A stretch of DNA of 64,000 nucleotides from Jiangella mangrovi (GCF_014204975.1 NZ_JACHMM010000001.1:3782001-3846000), one strand, 5' to 3'; counted from the stretch's first letter, positions 39,902-47,966 are shown. The notes: generated from the letters alone by a model not told the origin. Program-made: numbers and translations.

Positions 39902-42900
39902 ATGGACCCGGCGCTGTGGCAGCTGCTGCGCGCCGAGCGGGCGACGCCCGACAGCGAGATCGAGGCGATCGTCCGGCTCCGTGACGCCCGCGCCGTCGTA
40001 CCCGGGGTGCGCCTGGTGGCGCGGTTCGGCCGGATCGCCACCTGCCGGCTGCCGGTGGGCGCCGTTCCCGCTGTCCGGCGCCATCCGGCGGTCCGCAGCC
40101 TGAAGGCCTCGCGCCGCTACGGCCCGGACCCGCCGGTGTCGCTGGGCGCATCCTCGGGTGCCGCCGGCGGCGATCGGCCGGGCACACGGCGCCCGCCGGA
40201 GCTCGACGCGGCGGGGCTGACCGGCGACGGCGTCGTGGTCGGCGTCGTCGACTGGTGGCTGGACGTCGACCACCCGGCATTCCGGGACGCGGCCGGCCGG
40301 ACCCGGCTGCTGGCGCTGTGGGACCAGCGGTCGAGGGACGACGGCGGCGGGCCGGCTCCCGAGCCGTACGGGTACGGGCGGGTGCACGACCGCGCCGCCG
40401 TCGACGCGGCCCTGCGCACCGGCGACCCGTACGACGCGCTCGGCTACCACCCGGCTGTCGCCGACCGCGGCGGCGGCACGCACGGGACGCATGTCGCTGC
40501 CATCGCCACCGGTGTGGCGCCCGGCGCGGAGCTGGTGTTCGTGCACCTGGCCGACCGGGGGACCGGCGGGCTGGCGACGCTCGGCGACTCCGTCCGGCTG
40601 CTCGAGGCGGTCGACTTCGTCCGGCGGACCGCGGGGCGGCGGCCGTGGGTCGTCAACCTCAGTGTCGGGCGGCACGGAGGCCCGCACGACGGCCGGACGC
40701 TGTTCGAGCTGGCCCTCGACGAGCTGCTGCGCGCGACCACCGGCGCACTCGTCGTGCAGAGCGCCGGCAACTACTTCCGCGCCCGCGCGCACGCCGCCGG
40801 CACCGTCGCGCCCGGTGCCACCCGCACGCTGACCTTCCGGACCCGTCCCGGCGACCCGAGCCGCAACGAGCTGGAGATCTGGTACGACGGCGGCGACCGC
40901 TTCGACGTCCGGCTGACGCCGCCCGGGCGCGCGCCGGGCCCGTGGGTGCGGCTGGGCGAGCAGGTCCCCGTCCGGGCCGACGGCGACACCGTCGGGCGGC
41001 TGTACCACCGGGCCGCCGACCCCAACAACCACGACCGCCAGGTCGACGCGTTCCTCGAGGCCACGGCGCCGGCCGGGGACTGGACGGTGAGCCTGCGGGC
41101 GGCGCACGTGCGGGACGGGCGGTTCCACGCCTGGCTCGAGCGCGACGACCGGTGCGCCCCGTGCCAACCGCGGTTCGTCCCCGCCGACGTCGAGCCCACC
41201 GGCACCATCGGGACCATCGCGACCGGCCGGCTGCCGCTCGTCGTCGGCGCCTACGACGCCCGCGACCCGGCTGCGCCACTCGCCCCGTTCAGCAGCACCG
41301 GGCCGACCCGCGACGGGCGCGGCAAGCCGGACCTGGTGGCGCCGGGCGTCGGCGTCCTGTCGGCGCGGTCCGCGCCCGCGGGCAGCCACCGCAGCCCCGG
41401 CGCGCTGACCCGCAAGTCCGGCACCAGCATGGCCGCGCCGCACGTCACCGGGGCGGTCGCGCTCTGCCTGCAGGCGACCGGCGGGCGGCTCGGCGCCGTC
41501 GAGCTGCGGCGGCTGGTGCTCGACGCGGTCCGGCCCGCGCCGCGCGCCTCGCCGCCAGGCCGCGCGGGAGCCGGGTACCTCGACCTGGCCCGGCTGGCCG
41601 CCGTCCTCACCACCGGCACCCCGTCCACCGACCGTCCGAAGGAGGCCGTCATGGCTGCCGACCGTTCCGTCACTCCCTCGCAGGCGTTCCGCGAGCTGCT
41701 GTACCGGCCGGGTGGTGAGCTGGCGAGCTGGGTCGGCCGGCACTTCGCCGTACTCGCGCGCCCCGGCGAGGACGTCGCCGCCGGCGCGGACCGCGGCGAC
41801 CTGCTGGTCGACGTGCCGCTCGGGCGGCCCGGACCCGGGACGGTGACGACGCTGCCGCGCGAGCAGGTGGCTTCGTGGCGGCTCGGTCCCGGCCAGCTGC
41901 TGCTGCGCCCGCTCGTGCCGGACGACGCCGGCCTGCTGTCGCCGGAGGAGACACCGACGATCCCGGCGCACGTGACGGAGGCGCGGAAGCTCTGGCCGAC
42001 ACTGTTCAAGGACCTGCCGAAGGTGGTGATCCGCGACCTGGCCGGTTGCGCCCCGTCGGCGCAGGTGGCGGGGGCCGACTTCACCGCGTGGACGAACTCG
42101 CCGACGGCGGTGTACGTCAGCCCCGACGCGAACGCCGGGCCCGAGGTCCTGGCCGCCATCCTGTACCACGAGTCACTGCACGTACGGCAGTTCATGAAGG
42201 CCGGCGGGAAGCCGCCGGCCGACCACGCGACGATGATGCGCTACGAGGTCGAGGCGTACACCGACTCCGCGAGGTGGGCCGACGCCCGGCCCGGCAAGGC
42301 CAACGACCAGATCGCGGAGCAGCTCCGGGCCACGGCCCGGCTGCTGCGTGACGCCGTCGCCCGCACGACGAAGGCGACCAAGGACCCCGTCGAGCGGAAC
42401 CGGCGGTACCAGCAGTTCCTCATCAGCGTGAACCTGTTGCCGGAGCATCGGACGATCGGCGAGCTCTACGCCCTGACGCCGGGGCGCATGTCGTGCTCGC
42501 CGTCCGGTTCGGGCGAGGCGGTGGTCGTCGACGAAGCCGACGAGGCCATGGAACTGCTGGCCGAGGGCTACGGCGACCCGCCCGGGGAAGCGGAAGGTGA
42601 CACGGACGCCGTCGACGACGGCGACCTCGCCGAGTTCAGCGGCCGGGAGCACCGCGACATCACCGACAACGCGTCCGGCAAGGAGCTGACGTCGCTGACC
42701 TTCGGCGACCCGCCGGCCCAGCTGACGTTCGGCGAGGTGACCGCGCTGGCGGGCGACTACTTCGCGACGTTCGAGGAGATGCGCGACCTGTCCCGGACCG
42801 CGGCCGGGCGGATCGAGCTGGCGTACGCGCGCTGGCACTGCCTGTCGCTGTCGCGGGACGGCGTCGCGGCGCCCACGAAGGACGCGGCGGTCATCCAGTC

Positions 42901-43954
42901 CGTCACCGACCGGTACCTGCTGCTGGCGTCGCGGAACATCTCGCACTTCTCCGGTGGCGGCACCGCCTGGCAGGCGTACACGAGCTGGCACGCGAAGGCG
43001 CTGGTGGACGCGCTGGACGCGGGCCGGACGTCGGACGCCGCGCTGTGGCGGCGGGCGCTGACGAAGGAGGCGTTCGGGCTGCACTTCCTGACCGACTCGT
43101 TCTCGGCCGGGCACGTGCGGACGCCGCGCGCGGAGATCCGCGACTGGTACCAGCAGCGTTTCCCCGACAGCGGGCAGCGGATCCTGCAGTACCTGGCCCG
43201 GTTCCTCTTCGACCGGCTCGACGAGCGGCAGCAGCTGCCGCAGCTGGCCTGGTGGTTCGGCTGGGTGACCCGCGGCGTCATGGTCGACCGGATCCGGACG
43301 CTCGGCGGCGAGGCGGTCGCGAACATCTCGCTCGGCGACATCGTCAGCCTCGCCCTGCACGATGTCGACAACCTCGGGCTCGACGTGGTCAGCGACGTCG
43401 ACGCCGACGGCAAGCCGGTCGCCGGCGGCCACCACTGGCGCGCCATGGGCGACGGTCACCTCGGGTCGAACCGGTTCGGCATCGAGACCCGGCGCATGGC
43501 CGTCGTCGCCGTCATCGCGTCGCTGCGCGAGCTGGAGCGGGTGCGCGGCGCCGGCGTGAAACTGGGCCGCGCCGACGTGTCGCTGTCGCAGCGGGGCAGC
43601 GCGATGCGCCAGGCCCTGGGCGGTTCGGTGTTCGCGGCCCGCGCCTTCGTGCCGCGCGAGGACGTCGCCCGCACGGCCGCCGTCGCCCTGCGGGTTCCCG
43701 GCGGCGGGCGCGCGCCCATGGAGTGGCGCTGGGGCAGCCTCGGCCCGGTCGCCCACCAGGCGATCGACGCCACGATCCGCAAACGCCTGGCCGACGAGCT
43801 GCTCGTCTTCGCCAACCAGGTCCCCGACCCTGTCGACGGGCCGGCGGGGCTGCGGATCCACGGCATCCGCAGCGCCTACCGCTCGTTCATCCGCCACCTC
43901 CGCGACGACGGCATCACGGTCCTCGAGCGTGCGGTCGGCCGCAACGCCCGCTGA
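39902..43954 (+). CDS. Subtilisin-like protease fused to HExxH and zinc phospholipase C/S1-P1 nuclease-like regions, cassette gene 5
   Basis: The 1350-residue protein carries an S8 domain (~105-565): Asp117 in VVDWWLDVDHPAF (WW replaces the usual T/S-G), His194 in GGTHGTHVA, Asn290 in SAGN and Ser509 in KSGTSMAAPHVTG, so the triad is complete. Residues ~585-860 contain YHESLHVRQF (HExxH, 756-760) with possible third ligand Glu782/784. Residues ~910-1200 hold ligands in the order of zinc phospholipase C/S1-P1 nucleases: EHRDIT (His917), GDYF (Asp952), NISHF (His1015), SWHAK (His1030), then His1061-x3-Asp1065-x5-His1071. No signal peptide is visible. A perfect Shine-Dalgarno and ATG at codon 584 could also yield the C-terminal part alone. 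Confidence 0.8.
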   Translation: MDPALWQLLRAERATPDSEIEAIVRLRDARAVVPGVRLVARFGRIATCRLPVGAVPAVRRHPAVRSLKASRRYGPDPPVSLGASSGAAGGDRPGTRRPPELDAAGLTGDGVVVGVVDWWLDVDHPAFRDAAGRTRLLALWDQRSRDDGGGPAPEPYGYGRVHDRAAVDAALRTGDPYDALGYHPAVADRGGGTHGTHVAAIATGVAPGAELVFVHLADRGTGGLATLGDSVRLLEAVDFVRRTAGRRPWVVNLSVGRHGGPHDGRTLFELALDELLRATTGALVVQSAGNYFRARAHAAGTVAPGATRTLTFRTRPGDPSRNELEIWYDGGDRFDVRLTPPGRAPGPWVRLGEQVPVRADGDTVGRLYHRAADPNNHDRQVDAFLEATAPAGDWTVSLRAAHVRDGRFHAWLERDDRCAPCQPRFVPADVEPTGTIGTIATGRLPLVVGAYDARDPAAPLAPFSSTGPTRDGRGKPDLVAPGVGVLSARSAPAGSHRSPGALTRKSGTSMAAPHVTGAVALCLQATGGRLGAVELRRLVLDAVRPAPRASPPGRAGAGYLDLARLAAVLTTGTPSTDRPKEAVMAADRSVTPSQAFRELLYRPGGELASWVGRHFAVLARPGEDVAAGADRGDLLVDVPLGRPGPGTVTTLPREQVASWRLGPGQLLLRPLVPDDAGLLSPEETPTIPAHVTEARKLWPTLFKDLPKVVIRDLAGCAPSAQVAGADFTAWTNSPTAVYVSPDANAGPEVLAAILYHESLHVRQFMKAGGKPPADHATMMRYEVEAYTDSARWADARPGKANDQIAEQLRATARLLRDAVARTTKATKDPVERNRRYQQFLISVNLLPEHRTIGELYALTPGRMSCSPSGSGEAVVVDEADEAMELLAEGYGDPPGEAEGDTDAVDDGDLAEFSGREHRDITDNASGKELTSLTFGDPPAQLTFGEVTALAGDYFATFEEMRDLSRTAAGRIELAYARWHCLSLSRDGVAAPTKDAAVIQSVTDRYLLLASRNISHFSGGGTAWQAYTSWHAKALVDALDAGRTSDAALWRRALTKEAFGLHFLTDSFSAGHVRTPRAEIRDWYQQRFPDSGQRILQYLARFLFDRLDERQQLPQLAWWFGWVTRGVMVDRIRTLGGEAVANISLGDIVSLALHDVDNLGLDVVSDVDADGKPVAGGHHWRAMGDGHLGSNRFGIETRRMAVVAVIASLRELERVRGAGVKLGRADVSLSQRGSAMRQALGGSVFAARAFVPREDVARTAAVALRVPGGGRAPMEWRWGSLGPVAHQAIDATIRKRLADELLVFANQVPDPVDGPAGLRIHGIRSAYRSFIRHLRDDGITVLERAVGRNAR
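41639..41653 (+). promoter_or_regulatory. Internal Shine-Dalgarno and ATG inside the protease fusion
   Basis: AAGGAGG at 41639-41645 followed five bases later by an in-frame ATG (41651) sits exactly at the junction between the subtilisin and the downstream metalloprotein region. It is the best ribosome site in the cassette and predicts a second ~767-residue product. Confidence 0.7.
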
Positions 43955-43958
43955 ACCG

Positions 43959-44381
43959 TCAGGACGCGGCGCCGAACACCGGCCGCCCGGGCGCGACGTC
44001 CTCGTCGTCGGGGACGCCGATGTTCTGGCAGGCGGTCAGCAGCCAGCGGCCGTCCTCCTTAGCCATGATCCACAGCGGCGAGCCGACGTCCAGGCCGTCG
44101 GGCGTCGTGTACACCTGGCGCAGCTTCACGGCGGCGACGTCGTCGCGGATGAAGAGGAGGTGCTCGATCTCGAACCGCACCGACATCCCCCGCATGCCGC
44201 CGGGGAGGACCTGACGGGTGAACGCGGCGATCTCGTCGAGCCCGTAGAGCCGCTTCCCGCCGCCGGTGGTCCAGATGGCGTCGTGGCGGAACAGGGCGAG
44301 GAACTCGTCGGGGAGCTCGTGGTTCTGGGCGTGCTCGACGGTGTCGATGACGCGGCGGATGGCGTCGATGTCCGTACTCAT
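43959..44381 (-). CDS. SnoaL/NTF2-like protein (SgcJ/EcaC-type)
   Basis: The 140-residue protein fits the SnoaL-like cone fold: IDAIRRVIDTVEHAQNH, FRHDAIWTTGGGKRLYG, and a final DGRWLLTACQNIGVP. Members include isomerases, small oxidoreductases and binding proteins. ATG 44381 is only one base after GGAGG and 14 bases from a SoxR-type box, so transcription probably begins at or near the start codon. An upstream in-frame TTG at 44402 would lie inside the operator and is less likely. Confidence 0.8.
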   Translation of the reverse strand: MSTDIDAIRRVIDTVEHAQNHELPDEFLALFRHDAIWTTGGGKRLYGLDEIAAFTRQVLPGGMRGMSVRFEIEHLLFIRDDVAAVKLRQVYTTPDGLDVGSPLWIMAKEDGRWLLTACQNIGVPDDEDVAPGRPVFGAAS

Positions 44382-44395
44382 GCCTCCACTCTCGT

Positions 44396-44415
44396 ACCTC
44401 AACCAAACTTGAGGT
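44396..44415. promoter_or_regulatory. SoxR/MerR-type operator: ACCTCAA-N6-TTGAGGT
   Basis: A perfect 7+7 bp palindrome matches the classical SoxR box CCTCAA-N6-TTGAGG and actinobacterial MerR operators. On the reverse strand it follows TTGACC as an overlapping -35 and leads directly to the SnoaL-like gene. No MerR-family gene is present in the window, so the regulator is unlinked. Confidence 0.8.
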
Positions 44416-44438
44416 CAAGTGCGCAGGGGGGGCCGGCT

Positions 44439-44455
44439 TCACCCAGTACGGGTGG
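44439..44455. promoter_or_regulatory. TCACCC-N5-GGGTGG palindrome (site b, one mismatch)
   Basis: TCACCC-AGTAC-GGGTGG, 52 nt upstream of the CYTH-like gene. It matches the other seven sites except for the last base. Confidence 0.65.
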
Positions 44456-44507
44456 TGACGGACGGACCCGCCGGAGAGACGGTCGGACCAACCGAAGGGG
44501 TGGTCAC

Positions 44508-45338
44508 ATGGCCGAGACCGTGCTGCCGATCATGTCGAGTGACCGGCTGGGTGAGCTGATGCGACTGGTCAAGGGCGCGGACACCGTCGAGCTGAAGCTC
44601 AGCGTGCCCGACGGCGACCAGCGGGGGGCCGTCCAGGCGCTGGGCATCGACCCGCTGGACGCGCAGATCCGGCAGGTGGTGTTCTTCGACACACCGGACC
44701 TGGCGCTGGACAAGGCCGGCGTCGTCGTCCGGGCCCGGCGCGTCCAGCGGCGGCCGGGTGACGCCGTCGTCAAGCTCCGCCCGGTCGACCCGGACCGGCT
44801 CCCGCCGTCGCTGCGACAGTCGCCGGACTTCGGGGTCGAGGTCGACGCGATGCCGGGCGGATCGTTCGTCGCGTCCGGCACCATGAAGTCGCCGGTCGAC
44901 AACGCCCACGTGAAGGACGTGCTCACCGGCGACCGGCCGATCCGCAAGCTGTTCACCAAGCAGCAGCGCGAGCTGTTCACGATGTTCGGCCCCGAGGGCA
45001 TCGAGCTGGACGAGCTGCGACCGCTCGGCCCGATCCCCATCATGAAGCTGAAGTTCTCGCCCGCCGAGATGGGCCGGCGCATCGTCGCGGAGCTCTGGTT
45101 CTATCCCGACGGCAGCCGGATCCTCGAACTGTCGACCAAGTGCCTGCCGGTCGAGGCACTCAACGTCGCAGCCGAGGGGCGGGCCTTCCTCGGCCAGCAC
45201 GGCGTCGACCTCGGCGGCGTGCAGCAGACGAAGACCCGCACGGCACTGACCTACTTCTCCGAGCAGCTGCGCGGCGCTAGCTCGAAGCCCCGCTCGACTC
45301 CGCGTCAGCGGACGGCGGCGCGTCGGGCACAGCCATGA
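44508..45338 (+). CDS. CYTH/triphosphate tunnel metalloenzyme-like protein
   Basis: The 276-residue protein shows CYTH-type strands with alternating charged residues: VELKLSVPDG (compare ExExK), RQVVFFDTPDLALDKAGVVV, RARRVQRR, AVVKLRP and later ELSTKCL. The family binds triphosphate compounds in a tunnel, as adenylate cyclases, thiamine triphosphatases or polyphosphatases. The canonical ExExK appears reduced to ELKLS, so activity is uncertain. GAAGGGG precedes the ATG. Its last 62 bases overlap the convergent DUF1269 gene. A link to polyphosphate, through PPK2 in the same predicted regulon, is an inference. Confidence 0.72.
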   Translation: MAETVLPIMSSDRLGELMRLVKGADTVELKLSVPDGDQRGAVQALGIDPLDAQIRQVVFFDTPDLALDKAGVVVRARRVQRRPGDAVVKLRPVDPDRLPPSLRQSPDFGVEVDAMPGGSFVASGTMKSPVDNAHVKDVLTGDRPIRKLFTKQQRELFTMFGPEGIELDELRPLGPIPIMKLKFSPAEMGRRIVAELWFYPDGSRILELSTKCLPVEALNVAAEGRAFLGQHGVDLGGVQQTKTRTALTYFSEQLRGASSKPRSTPRQRTAARRAQP

Positions 45339-45813
45339 CGGCGGCCGCGGCCTCCGCGCTGACGGCGTGCCGGGCGATGTTCCGATAGCCCGCGAGCCCG
45401 GCCTGGAGCCGCTCGATCATCCGGTCCTCGGCGACGGCGATGATGGCGGACGTGCCGGGCTCGAGGCTGTCGCCCACGGAACGCAGGTCGGAGTCCTGGA
45501 AACCCTTGTCGCGGACCTTGCCCCACACGCCGCCGCCGGCAGCGCCCACGGCGGCCGACACCAGCAGGCCGGGCGGGAAGATCAGGCCGACGATGCCGCC
45601 GGCGACGGCGCCGCGCTTGGCCCACGTCTTGCCGCTCGGGTCGGCCGTCTCCTGAAACGTCACCTTGCCGTCGGCCCGGCGGACCACGACGGCGGCGTCG
45701 ATGAGGCGGATGGACCCCTCGCGGTTCATCGCGCGGAAGTCCTTCAGCGCCTCGCCGGCCTCGTCCTCGGTGCCGAACGTGGCCACGAACACCTGCATCG
45801 GGTTGTCGTTCAT
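45277..45813 (-). CDS. DUF1269-like membrane-associated protein (first copy)
   Basis: The 178-residue protein has an N-terminal ferredoxin-like part (QVFVATFGTEDEAGEALKDF), a Gly-rich hydrophobic hairpin (GAVAGGIVGLIFPPGLLVSA ... AVGAAGGGVWG) and a regulatory-looking C-terminal part ending in an acidic Ser tail. It is related to the 55583 protein. DUF1269 proteins are common in stress regulons; their function is unknown. AGGAGGG lies eight bases upstream. Its start overlaps the preceding lipoprotein stop as ATGA and it ends the four-gene operon starting at 47153. Confidence 0.8.
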   Translation of the reverse strand: MNDNPMQVFVATFGTEDEAGEALKDFRAMNREGSIRLIDAAVVVRRADGKVTFQETADPSGKTWAKRGAVAGGIVGLIFPPGLLVSAAVGAAGGGVWGKVRDKGFQDSDLRSVGDSLEPGTSAIIAVAEDRMIERLQAGLAGYRNIARHAVSAEAAAAVMAVPDAPPSADAESSGASS

Positions 45814-46379
45814 GATGGGGTCCCTCCTGTGCGGGTCTGCTGGCACGATTGCGCCTCGTCGAAGGCCTGCTGGAGCGTGTCGTCGGCGGCAGAGGCGTAG
45901 CCGCCGACGGTGTCGCCGAGCGTCGTGAGCGCCTGGCCGGTCGCCGTCAGCCCGGCCTGCGCGTCGTCGAGCGCGGCCGTGACGTCCTGGGCGCTGGTGG
46001 CGTTCGCGACGCCCTGCAACGCCTGCCCGACGGAGTCCAGCCCGGCACGTACGTCGTCGGCATCGGAGCTCATCTCCTGCTGGGCGTCCTCGACGGCCTG
46101 GTCGGCGCCCTCGGGCGTGTCCCTGATGGCGTCGGCGAGGTTCTCCGCGCTGGCCTGCAGCGCCGACAGGCGGTCCTCGACCTCGGTGCGCAGGCTCTCC
46201 AGTGCCTCCGGTGTCAGCGCGTCCAGGCTCAGCCCGGAGGTCAGCCCGGAGACGTTGGTCCGCAGCTCCGACCAGGCCGAGCAGACGCCGTCGGCCCACT
46301 GCGTGGTCGGCGAGTCGTCGCCGCTGCACCCGGCAGCGAGCACCACCGTCAGGGCCAGGGCGAGAACGCGCGGCCGCAT
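45810..46379 (-). CDS. Putative lipoprotein with helical repeat
   Basis: The 189-residue protein has a signal peptide with lipobox LAAGC (Cys18), so it is likely anchored outside the membrane. The mature part is almost wholly helical and rich in Ala, Asp and Gln (LSALQASAENLADAIRDT, VEDAQQEMSSDADDVRAGLD), suggesting a long helical bundle or coiled coil. No family is recognised. It is coupled to the DUF1269 gene by ATGA overlap. Confidence 0.8.
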   Translation of the reverse strand: MRPRVLALALTVVLAAGCSGDDSPTTQWADGVCSAWSELRTNVSGLTSGLSLDALTPEALESLRTEVEDRLSALQASAENLADAIRDTPEGADQAVEDAQQEMSSDADDVRAGLDSVGQALQGVANATSAQDVTAALDDAQAGLTATGQALTTLGDTVGGYASAADDTLQQAFDEAQSCQQTRTGGTPS

Positions 46380-46384
46380 GGGCG

Positions 46385-46702
46385 TCAGCCGTTCAGCAGG
46401 CGTGCCTTGGCCGCGGCGAACTCCTCGTCGGTGAGCACGCCCTGGGCCTTGAGGTCCGCCAGGCGTTCGAGCTGGGCGGACAGGTCGTCCTCACCGCCGG
46501 CGGCCGACGGGGCCGGCTGCGGAGGCGGCTGGGCGGCGTAGGCCGCGCGGGCCTGCTGCTCGTACGCGGCCTGCTCCTGCATCTGCCGGTCGTAGTCCTG
46601 TTGCTGCCAGCGGCTGGCCTGCCGGCGCGACACGCGGTTCGACACCGCCGTCGCCGTGCCGGCCACGACCGCCGTCCGGGCCATCCCGCGGAGCAGTCCC
46701 AT
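46385..46702 (-). CDS. SHOCT-domain small membrane protein
   Basis: The 105-residue protein has an N-terminal short hydrophobic helix (MGLLRGMARTAVVAGTATAV), a Gln/Arg-rich middle (RRQASRWQQQDYDRQMQEQ) and a C-terminal SHOCT motif (LERLADLKAQGVLTDEEF, then AAAKARLL). SHOCT domains are short oligomerisation elements. GAGGTGG precedes ATG 46702. The N-terminus resembles that of the small protein at 51330-51578; both follow a DUF6325-like gene, so the pair is duplicated. Confidence 0.82.
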   Translation of the reverse strand: MGLLRGMARTAVVAGTATAVSNRVSRRQASRWQQQDYDRQMQEQAAYEQQARAAYAAQPPPQPAPSAAGGEDDLSAQLERLADLKAQGVLTDEEFAAAKARLLNG

Positions 46703-46715
46703 CGCCGTCGCCACC

Positions 46716-47153
46716 TCAGCCGATGTCGAGGCCGCGCAGCGCGCGGTCCGCCGTCTCGGCCGGGATGCGGGCCTGGTCGGCCACCTCGCCGCCGGCATTG
46801 CGGACGGCGTTGACGAACGGGATCGCCCAGGTGTTCTCGACGACGAGGACCGCGACGGAGTTGCCCGGCGGCAGGTCGGCCGCCACCTCGTCGACGTCCT
46901 CGGCGTCCAGCATGCCGCCGCCGAGCTGGCCGTCGAGGTCGGCGAACGCCGGCCTCAGCTCGGGTCCGAGGCCGGCCAGCTCGATCGAGCCGACGGTGCC
47001 CTCGTCGTCGCGGTACACGAACAGCAGGTCGATGATCCTGACCATCCCGTTCACGACGAGGTCCCGCATCGCGGGCAGGATCTCGCCCTTGAACTGGTTC
47101 CCCGGGAACTTCAGCAGCAGCACGTCGACGGGTCCCACATCCACGGTGTCCAT
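46716..47153 (-). CDS. DUF6325-like stress protein (first copy)
   Basis: The 145-residue protein has the pattern VDVLLLKFPGNQFKGEILPA, IIDLLFVYRDDEGTV, and VLVVENTWAIPFVNAVRNAG, shared clearly with the 50905 protein (VEVLILTYPGD, LLDIVFAARE, LIAYENTWVRRVADAIRDGG). I recall this family as DUF6325. Its function is unknown. It is the first gene of the operon reading to 45277, with a TCACCC/GGGTGA palindrome 36 nt upstream. Confidence 0.8.
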   Translation of the reverse strand: MDTVDVGPVDVLLLKFPGNQFKGEILPAMRDLVVNGMVRIIDLLFVYRDDEGTVGSIELAGLGPELRPAFADLDGQLGGGMLDAEDVDEVAADLPPGNSVAVLVVENTWAIPFVNAVRNAGGEVADQARIPAETADRALRGLDIG

Positions 47154-47189
47154 GTGGCCCAGCCTTCCGCCGCCCGGCGACCGTGCGCC

Positions 47190-47206
47190 TCACCCGTTGC
47201 GGGTGA
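47190..47206. promoter_or_regulatory. TCACCC-N5-GGGTGA palindrome (site c)
   Basis: Perfect copy with spacer GTTGC, 36 nt upstream of the DUF6325-like gene at 47153. It overlaps the stop codon of the upstream membrane-protein gene, so a second promoter inside the gene cluster is implied. Confidence 0.75.
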
Positions 47207-47663
47207 CCGGGCGTCCGGGTGGGCGAGTGGCACTTCGCGCCACGGACGAGACCAGCGTGCCGATCGCGATCCCCAGCACCAGGTTGAGCCCGGCCGTCGC
47301 GACCTGGGCGTCGAGGTCGGCGTCGGAGGTGAACGGCGCGACCACGCCGATCACCGTCGCCAGCCCGACCACCCAGCCGAAGAACCGCAGCGGCTGCGGC
47401 GTCGTCAGCAGCAGCACGTGCACCAGGCCGGTCGACAGGAGCGCCGCCCCGGCCGCGCCGGCCGCGTACCAGCCGGTGCTCGCGTCGCCCCAGGTGCCCT
47501 CGCCCTCGGGCGCCAGGATCGGGATGTCGAACACGCCGCGGACCAGCACGATCCCGACGACGGCGATGAGCGCGCCGATCACGGCCGTCGCCACGCCGCC
47601 GGCCCACAACCGGCGGGCGTCGACGTCGGGCGGACCGGACCGGGGAGCGGGGTCGGTGGTCAT
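47190..47663 (-). CDS. Four-helix membrane protein, DUF6069-like
   Basis: The 157-residue protein has four hydrophobic segments (LWAGGVATAVIGALIAVVGI first) and a conserved-looking acidic loop (PEGEGTWGDASTGWY). The family assignment to DUF6069 is from memory and tentative. ATG 47663 is preferred over GTG 47690 because GAGGAGG sits nine bases before it. It lies between sites c and d and may be read from site d together with the small gene upstream. Confidence 0.7.
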   Translation of the reverse strand: MTTDPAPRSGPPDVDARRLWAGGVATAVIGALIAVVGIVLVRGVFDIPILAPEGEGTWGDASTGWYAAGAAGAALLSTGLVHVLLLTTPQPLRFFGWVVGLATVIGVVAPFTSDADLDAQVATAGLNLVLGIAIGTLVSSVARSATRPPGRPVTRNG

Positions 47664-47699
47664 CGGCTCGGCCTCCTCGGGCGGCGCCACGTCGGGCGG

Positions 47700-47906
47700 T
47701 CAGTCGGGCAGCTTCCGCATCTCCACGACCGTCAGCCCCAGGGCGTCGAGCCGGGCCAGCATCCCTCGCAGCGCGGCCTTGTCCCGGACCGGCCCGAAGA
47801 TCGACGTGCCGCCGGTGGGACCGTCGGCGACCTCGAACTCGGGGAACGCGGCCCGGACGATGTCGGACACCCGGCCGGTGACGAGGAACTCGTAGCGCAT
47901 GAGCAT
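47700..47906 (-). CDS. Small conserved-looking protein (68 aa)
   Basis: The product starts MLMRYEFLVTGRVSDIVRAA, followed by FPEFEVADGPTGGTSIFG and a helical end (LRGMLARLDALGLTVVEM). It looks like a small alpha/beta (ferredoxin or ACT-like) fold without a known function. ATG 47906 or 47900 are both possible starts. It lies 60 nt downstream of site d and 36 bp upstream of the DUF6069-like gene; it is divergent from the LAL regulator. Confidence 0.65.
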   Translation of the reverse strand: MLMRYEFLVTGRVSDIVRAAFPEFEVADGPTGGTSIFGPVRDKAALRGMLARLDALGLTVVEMRKLPD

Positions 47907-47966
47907 GCGCCCCCATGGCTTCGATGCGGACACGCTCCACGATCTCCGGCCGCGGCGCGGCGCGGC

